Below are positions 59,546 to 64,000 of a stretch of DNA of 64,000 bases, in pieces; within the stretch, counting starts at the first letter, position 1, and every line of letters begins with the position of its first letter. Position numbers and translations under genes: made by a program. Source of the DNA: Azohydromonas lata NBRC 102462 (GTDB lineage: Bacteria > Pseudomonadota > Gammaproteobacteria > Burkholderiales > Burkholderiaceae_C); contig NZ_BCTC01000026.1 in NCBI RefSeq assembly GCF_001571085.1, positions 1-64,000 of the forward strand, read 5' to 3'. The notes below the pieces were generated by a model that was not told where the DNA came from, made no database searches, and saw only the letters and a program-made list of their open reading frames with translations.

Positions 59546-59779
59546 GTCCAGCTCCTGCAACGAGGGATGAGCCCTCACGGCAGCAAGGCCGGTGCCCGAG
59601 AGAGGGACGTGCCGCGGTCCGCGGGGAGCCGGGCCGCCGTTGGCGTCCCGTGAGCCCAGGCGTTGTGGCAACACCTCCGGCGCCGGCCCGCCGGCGCAGC
59701 CGTCACGCACGCCGCTGCCGGTTCATCCCATAAGCCCCAACGCCCACCCGCCCCCGCGTACGGCTCTACGCTTGGCGCG

Positions 59780-60748
59780 ATGCAAGCGCTGGTCGATCTG
59801 CTGTTGCGCCATGGGGTGCTGTTGGTGTTCGTGGTCACCCTGGCCGCGCGGGTGGGTGCGCCCGTGCCGGCGGCGCCGCTGCTGGTGGTGGCGGGCGGCC
59901 TGGCGGCCGGCGGACGCTTTTCGTTGGCCGCGGCGATGGCCGTGGCCGTGGCTGCCAACGTGGTGGGCGACGCGCTGTGGTTTGCCGGCGGGCGCCGCCA
60001 CGGCCACCGCGTGATGCGGCTGCTGTGCCGCGTGTCGCTGTCGCCCGACTCCTGCGTGCGCCGCAGCGAGCTGCTCATCGGCCGCTGGGGCGGCAGCTCG
60101 CTCATTGCCGCCAAGTTCGTGCCCGGCGTGTCGCTGGTGGCCGCGCCCATGGCCGGCGCACTGGAGATGCCCTGGCTGACCTTCCTGTTCTTCGGTGTAG
60201 TCAGCGGCGCGATCTGGAGCGCCGCCTACCTGCTGCTGGGCCTGGCCTTCAGCCATGAAGTGCAGCGCGTGCTGGACGTGATGGCCGACGCCGGCACCAA
60301 GGCACTCATCGCCCTGGGCGTGCTGCTGGCGGCCCTGGTGGCGCGGCGCTGGTGGCGGCGGCGGCGCATGCAGCGCGACATGGCCATGCCGCGCGTGGGC
60401 GTGGCCGAGCTGCGCGAGCTGCTGCAGGCGCAGGAGCCGCCACTGGTGCTGGACGTGCGCGCGGGCTCCAGCCTGGCGATGGACCTGCGCCGCATCCCGG
60501 GTGCGCGCCACGTGGAGCTGGGCGCCGTGGCCGCGCTGCGGGACGAGCTGCACCCGCAACGTTCCATCGTCGTGTACTGCAACTGCCCCAACGACGTCTC
60601 GGCCGCACAGGCCGCGCGCGTGCTGCAGGACCACGGTTTCACGAACGTCCGCCCCCTGGCGGGCGGGCTGGAAGCCTGGTTCGCCGACGCGCCGCCGGCC
60701 GGCGTTGCCGCGCCCACGGCCGACGGCCCTGCGCCTGCGGCGCATTGA
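59780..60748 (+). CDS. DedA-family membrane protein fused to a rhodanese domain
   Basis: 322 residues from ATG 59780 (no strong ribosome site). N-terminal DedA/SNARE-associated region (~1-195): VGAPVPAAPLLVVAGGLAAGG, ANVVGDALWFAGGRRHG, FVPGVSLVAAPMAGALEMPWLTFLFF. It continues through the last TM and a basic linker into a rhodanese domain (~205-305: LVLDVRAGSSLAMDLRRIPGARHVEL, IVVYCNCPNDVSAAQAARVLQDHGFTNVRPLAGGLEAW) with catalytic-loop Cys in YCNCPND. Single-polypeptide DedA-rhodanese proteins are known in proteobacteria. The DedA part may flip lipids; the Cys loop suggests sulfur or redox chemistry. Confidence 0.9.
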   Translation: MQALVDLLLRHGVLLVFVVTLAARVGAPVPAAPLLVVAGGLAAGGRFSLAAAMAVAVAANVVGDALWFAGGRRHGHRVMRLLCRVSLSPDSCVRRSELLIGRWGGSSLIAAKFVPGVSLVAAPMAGALEMPWLTFLFFGVVSGAIWSAAYLLLGLAFSHEVQRVLDVMADAGTKALIALGVLLAALVARRWWRRRRMQRDMAMPRVGVAELRELLQAQEPPLVLDVRAGSSLAMDLRRIPGARHVELGAVAALRDELHPQRSIVVYCNCPNDVSAAQAARVLQDHGFTNVRPLAGGLEAWFADAPPAGVAAPTADGPAPAAH

Positions 60749-60767
60749 GGGCGCGGCGGCGGCTTGT

Positions 60768-61742
60768 TCAGGCCGCCTGGAGATCGAACACCGGCAGGTA
60801 GGGCGGCGCACGGTGCGGGCCCACGCGGCTGGCCGCCGCCATTCCCTTGCGGCAGAGGTCGGCCACGCCGGGGCCGCGCTCGGCCAGCACCAGCAGCCGC
60901 ACCGGGTGGCGGAACGTCGCCTGGTTGAGCTGCAGCGCACGCAGCGCCTGCGCCAGCACTTGGGCGTGCAGCCTGTCGGCCACGATGAGCGTGGGCCGGC
61001 GTGGATGGAACCGCGCCAGCGGCTCGACCGCCGCCGCGCTCAAGGGCAGGTAGCCGGCGTCCCAGGGCGTGGCCGGCGGCACGGGCCGCCACCACAGGCA
61101 CTCGTCCAGCTTGATGCGCAGCCGCCAGCCCAGGCCCCGCAGCCGGCTGCCCAGCGCCAGCAGCCGCGTGCTGCCGTCAATGTGGCGGGAGAACCCTTCG
61201 GCCAGGCGGCGGCGCTCCAACTCGGTGCCGCCGGTGAGCACGGCCACGCTCAGCCGCAATTCCACGTCAGGCAGGGCGCCCGGGCGCCACCAGGGCGTGC
61301 AGCCCGGCCCGCTGCCGTGCAGGCACCAGTGCTCCAGGCCGGCCCAAGTGGCGCGCCGGGACGGGTGCAGCGCCGGCGCGTCGGCGGGGCCCAGGTTCCC
61401 GGCAGGCTCCACGCGCAGCGCAGCGCCGTCGAAGCGGGCCGTCAGCGTTGGGCCGATGTGGCGCGCGGGTGCCAGGCACAGCACGAAGCAGCCCGCCAGC
61501 AGTGCCGCCAGGTCGCGCCACAGCGGGTCGCTGGCCAGCGGCTGGCCCAACAGCAGCGCGTCCACCCAGCCGCGTTGCCAGCCTTCGCGGCCGGTGGCCT
61601 GGCCCAACAGCGCCGCCAGCGCCTCGGCCAGCAACGCCAGCCCAAGGGCCAAACCCAATGCGGCGGCGGCGGTCGCCGCGCCCTCCCTGCTGCTGCCGGC
61701 CCGCCGCGGGGCCTGGTCCTGCTTGTTCATCGTCTTGCCCAT
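60768..61742 (-). CDS. Membrane-associated protein of unknown function
   Basis: 324 residues from ATG 61742, or 320 from the ATG four codons later. Two hydrophobic segments (~23-48 and ~78-92: LALGLALLAEALAALLG, LAALLAGCFVLCLAP). The C-terminal two thirds contain LRLSVAVLTGGTELERRRLAEGFSRHIDG and PTLIVADRLHAQVLAQALRAL, which resemble an alpha/beta fold with a weak P-loop-like turn but without the Lys-Ser/Thr of a true Walker A. Convergent with DedA-rhodanese, gap 19 bp. Family not recognised. Confidence 0.7.
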   Translation of the reverse strand: MGKTMNKQDQAPRRAGSSREGAATAAAALGLALGLALLAEALAALLGQATGREGWQRGWVDALLLGQPLASDPLWRDLAALLAGCFVLCLAPARHIGPTLTARFDGAALRVEPAGNLGPADAPALHPSRRATWAGLEHWCLHGSGPGCTPWWRPGALPDVELRLSVAVLTGGTELERRRLAEGFSRHIDGSTRLLALGSRLRGLGWRLRIKLDECLWWRPVPPATPWDAGYLPLSAAAVEPLARFHPRRPTLIVADRLHAQVLAQALRALQLNQATFRHPVRLLVLAERGPGVADLCRKGMAAASRVGPHRAPPYLPVFDLQAA

Positions 61743-61929
61743 ACCTGGACCGGGGTCATACCGGACGCCATGCTATCGGCGCTCCATGGGCGCTTCCCCG
61801 CCTTGCCGCGCACGAAGACCGCCGCGAACCGCCATTTCTCACGGCTTGGCCGGCATGGGCAATGCAGCTGGGCCGGTACCCGGGGCCCAGGGTGCGGCGA
61901 GGAATGAATGCACGGGATTTCCCGGTACC

Positions 61930-61986
61930 GCTTTCGCGAAGTGCGAAAGCTCGGCTCCCGTCTGTGTTATTCCGCCCACAGGGCGG
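61930..61986. repeat. Two strong hairpins upstream of the TctC gene
   Basis: GCTTTCGC (61930-61937) and GCGAAAGC (61943-61950) are perfect 8-bp arms with a 5-nt loop; CCGCCC (61972-61977) and GGGCGG (61981-61986) form a second. The first resembles the REP-like units in 26.5-27.5 kb. Both lie in the 291-bp gap before the gene at 62034. Confidence 0.5.
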
Positions 61987-62033
61987 CACTTACAGAATGC
62001 GCCCGCGCCCGCTGCAAAACAGGAGACACAAGC

Positions 62034-63002
62034 ATGAACATCGCCCGCCGTGCCGTACTGCTGATGCTGGCCGCCGCCAGCAGCGGCGCCGCTTTCGCCG
62101 AAGACAAATACCCCAGCAAGCCGGTCACCGTGGTGGTGCCGCAGGCGCCGGGCGGCGCCAATGACGCCATCGCGCGCATCGTGGCGCAAAAGCTCAGCGA
62201 GCAGACCGGCCAGCAGTTCATCGTGGACAACCGCCCCGGCGCGGGCGGCAACCTGGGCAGCGCCGTGGCCGCCAAGTCCAAGCCGGATGGCTACACGCTG
62301 CTGCTGACCGTGAGCAGCGCCCACGTCATCAATCCCTCGCTCTACAAGAACCCGGGCTTCGATCCGGTGAAGGATTTCGAGCCCATCACGCCCGTGGCCA
62401 CCGCCGGCTACGCGCTGGTGGCCAACAACGATTTCCCGGCCAGGAACGTGAGCGAGATGATTGCCGTGGCCAAGAAGCAGCCGGGCAAGATCGCCATCGC
62501 CTCCGCGGGCAACGGCACGCTCAACCACCTCATTGGCGAGATGCTGCAAAAGGCCGCGGGCATCGAGCTGATGCACGTGCCCTACAAGGGCGCCTCGGCC
62601 GCGGTGACGGACCTCGTGGGCGGCCAGGTGCAGCTTTCGGTGCAAAGCCTGCCGTCGTCGATTTCCTTCATCAAGTCCGGCAAGTTGAAGGTGCTGGGCG
62701 TGGTCAACGAGAAGCGCGTGGCCGCGCTGCCGGACGTGCCCACCATCGGCGAGACCCTCAAGGGCTTCGGCTCGACGCCCTGGTACGGCCTGTTCGCGCC
62801 GGCCGGCACGCCCAAGGCCATCGTGAACCAGTTGCAGGCGCAGGTGGCCAAGGCGCTGGAAGGCAAGGATGCGCAGGACAAGCTGGCCGCCGTGGGCTGC
62901 GAGCCGTTCAAGAGCACGCCGGAGCAGTTCGGCGCGCTGGTGAAGGAAGAGCTGCCGAAGTGGGCGCGCATCGTCAAGGAATCGGGCGCCACCGTGGATT
63001 GA
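62034..63002 (+). CDS. Bug/TctC-family periplasmic solute receptor
   Basis: 322 residues from ATG 62034 (AGGAGA 8 nt upstream). Signal peptide (AVLLMLAAASSGAAFA), then YPSKPVTVVVPQAPGGANDAIARIV, GQQFIVDNRPGAGGNLGSAVAAKSKPDGYTLLL, LMHVPYKGASAAVTDLVGGQVQLSV and LPDVPTIGETL. Third Bug receptor of the window. No enzyme or membrane-transport genes next to it; convergent with an Lrp-type regulator. Ligand unknown. Confidence 0.94.
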   Translation: MNIARRAVLLMLAAASSGAAFAEDKYPSKPVTVVVPQAPGGANDAIARIVAQKLSEQTGQQFIVDNRPGAGGNLGSAVAAKSKPDGYTLLLTVSSAHVINPSLYKNPGFDPVKDFEPITPVATAGYALVANNDFPARNVSEMIAVAKKQPGKIAIASAGNGTLNHLIGEMLQKAAGIELMHVPYKGASAAVTDLVGGQVQLSVQSLPSSISFIKSGKLKVLGVVNEKRVAALPDVPTIGETLKGFGSTPWYGLFAPAGTPKAIVNQLQAQVAKALEGKDAQDKLAAVGCEPFKSTPEQFGALVKEELPKWARIVKESGATVD

Positions 63003-63013
63003 GCGCTTGGGCG

Positions 63014-63481
63014 CTACGCGCTTCCCAGCGGCAGCGCCGTCTTGTAGCGCACCTGCTTGAGCGCGAAGCTGGAGCGGATCTTCTCCACCTCCTCCATGGG
63101 CGAGAGCTGCTCCAGGATGAACCGCTCCAGCGCCGGGATGTCCGGCACGGCCACGCGCAGCAGGTAGTCGGCGTCGCCGGACATGAGGTAGCACTCCATC
63201 ACCTCGTCGCGGGCGCACACGTGCGCCTCAAAGCGCTCCAGCGCCGCGCGCGACTGGTGGCGCAGGCTCACCGAAATGAAGACGTTCAAGTCCAGCCCAA
63301 GCTGCTTGGCGTCCAGCAGCGCCACGTATTGGCGAATCACGCCTTTGGCCTGCAGTGCCCGCACCCGTGCCAGGCAGGGCGAGGGCGACAGATGCACCCG
63401 CTCGGCCAAGGCCACGTTGGACAGGCCGGCATCGCGCTGCAGCTCGTGAAGTATCCGCAAATCGACCGCATCCAGGCTCAT
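63014..63481 (-). CDS. Lrp/AsnC-family transcriptional regulator
   Basis: 155 residues, ATG 63481 with GGAGGAG 6 nt upstream. [50 protein letters not shown], then the AsnC-type ligand domain ([55 protein letters not shown]). Senses an amino acid or derived acid. Divergent from an AceE/MdeB-type E1 with a palindrome between them, as in the mdeR-mdeAB locus of Pseudomonas putida (here without mdeA). Confidence 0.95.
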   Translation of the reverse strand: MSLDAVDLRILHELQRDAGLSNVALAERVHLSPSPCLARVRALQAKGVIRQYVALLDAKQLGLDLNVFISVSLRHQSRAALERFEAHVCARDEVMECYLMSGDADYLLRVAVPDIPALERFILEQLSPMEEVEKIRSSFALKQVRYKTALPLGSA

Positions 63482-63502
63482 TCGGCTCCTCCCACATTGA
63501 TT

Positions 63503-63521
63503 GGCAGCATTTTGTGCTGCC
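63503..63521. promoter_or_regulatory. Lrp-type palindrome in the divergent promoter
   Basis: GGCAGCA (63503-63509), TTTTG, TGCTGCC (63515-63521): perfect 7-bp arms around a T-rich 5-nt centre, 22 bp upstream of the regulator gene and 80 bp upstream of the E1 gene. Lrp/AsnC sites commonly have this form. Confidence 0.6.
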
Positions 63522-63601
63522 GCAAGCCTGTACTGCAGTGAACTTCGGCGATTTCTGCGGCAGCGCCGTTCCTACACTGCCCGGACTCAGGAGACAGCGA
63601 C

Positions 63602-64000
63602 ATGAGCGACTTGAAGATCCAGCAGCACCTGGCCGCCCTGCCGGCCGCGGACCCTGATCCGCAGGAAAGCGCCGAGTGGCGCGACGCGCTGGCCTCGCTG
63701 CTGGAGGCGGCCGGTCCGGCGCGCGTGTGCCAGATCATGGACATGCTGGCGGCCGCCGCCCGCGACCCGGCCGTGGGCTGGCAGCCGCAGCGCGGCACGC
63801 CTTACGTCAACACCATCCCTGCGGCGCAGCAGCCGGCGTTTCCCGGCGACCTGGCGCTGGAGGAGCGGCTGGCGTCGCTCATGCGCTGGAACGCGCTGGC
63901 CATGGTGGTGCGGGCCAACCAGGCGTATGGCGAGCTGGGCGGGCACATCGCCAGCTACGCCAGCGCGGCGGACCTGTTCGAGGTCGGCTTCAACCATTTC
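63602..64000 (+). CDS. Homodimeric 2-oxo-acid dehydrogenase E1 (AceE/MdeB type), 5' part
   Basis: Starts at ATG 63602 (AGGAGA 7 nt upstream); the first 133 residues are here and the gene runs off the edge. SAEWRDALASLLEAAGPARV, GTPYVNTIPAAQQPAFPGDLALEERLASLMRWNALAMVVRANQAYGELGGHIASYASAADLFEVGFNHF is the conserved N-terminal block of AceE-like thiamine-diphosphate E1 subunits. It would decarboxylate pyruvate or, if MdeB-like, 2-oxobutyrate. The adjacent Lrp regulator favours an amino-acid-degradation paralogue, which is inference. Confidence 0.9.
   Translation, partial: MSDLKIQQHLAALPAADPDPQESAEWRDALASLLEAAGPARVCQIMDMLAAAARDPAVGWQPQRGTPYVNTIPAAQQPAFPGDLALEERLASLMRWNALAMVVRANQAYGELGGHIASYASAADLFEVGFNHF

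Overview
This looks like chromosomal DNA of a very GC-rich betaproteobacterium, most likely Burkholderiales and probably Comamonadaceae. That is an inference from the base composition, three Bug/TctC-type solute receptors, many LysR regulators and the overall gene repertoire; no rRNA or species-marker gene is present. The window has about 57 protein genes, cut at both ends (an exported DUF4082 protein at the left, a homodimeric 2-oxo-acid dehydrogenase E1 at the right). I saw no tRNA, rRNA, CRISPR array, transposase, integrase or prophage genes.

Left part (1-18 kb): exported proteins (DUF4082, LamG, an unknown secreted protein in a locally AT-richer stretch); a SARP/BTAD-TPR regulator divergent from a methyltransferase; a D-alanine operon dadA-cycA-alr on the minus strand, divergent from a TyrR/PhhR-type enhancer-binding protein, with a clear sigma-54 -24/-12 promoter and a TyrR-box-like palindrome between them; then a cluster of uncharacterised proteins (14-18.3 kb) that includes two paralogues of one unknown family.

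Middle (18-33 kb): a cupin/LysR divergent pair; a P-loop small-molecule kinase; a TetR - SDR - MFS module with two matching 20-bp palindromic operators; a degenerate GGDEF-EAL protein translationally coupled to a receiver-like protein; a 1.6-kb gene-free stretch of REP-like hairpins, including one roughly 140-bp inverted duplication and an orphan operator; a NarL-type two-component system; and a LysR/MFS efflux pair.

Catabolic block (33-51 kb): a universal stress protein; a minus-strand group (SDR, sugar-isomerase-like protein, TRAP receptor without DctQM, amidohydrolase) divergent from a LysR; an 8.3-kb minus-strand operon with LysR genes at both ends (HMG-CoA-lyase-like, CaiB CoA transferase, TctC, aconitase-fold hydratase, AroE paralogue, TctC, Ldh-type dehydrogenase), which reads as uptake, hydration, CoA activation and C-C cleavage of a branched or hydroxylated carboxylic acid; then a SemiSWEET-like protein and a GntP permease.

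Right part (51-64 kb): a five-gene plus-strand signalling operon (Cache-PAS-GGDEF cyclase, hybrid histidine kinase, receiver-HD-GYP phosphodiesterase, porin-like protein, tiny phosphate-binding-like protein) that can both make and degrade c-di-GMP; a DedA-rhodanese fusion; an unknown membrane protein; a third TctC; and an Lrp-family regulator divergent from an AceE/MdeB-type E1 with a 7-bp-arm palindrome in the shared promoter.
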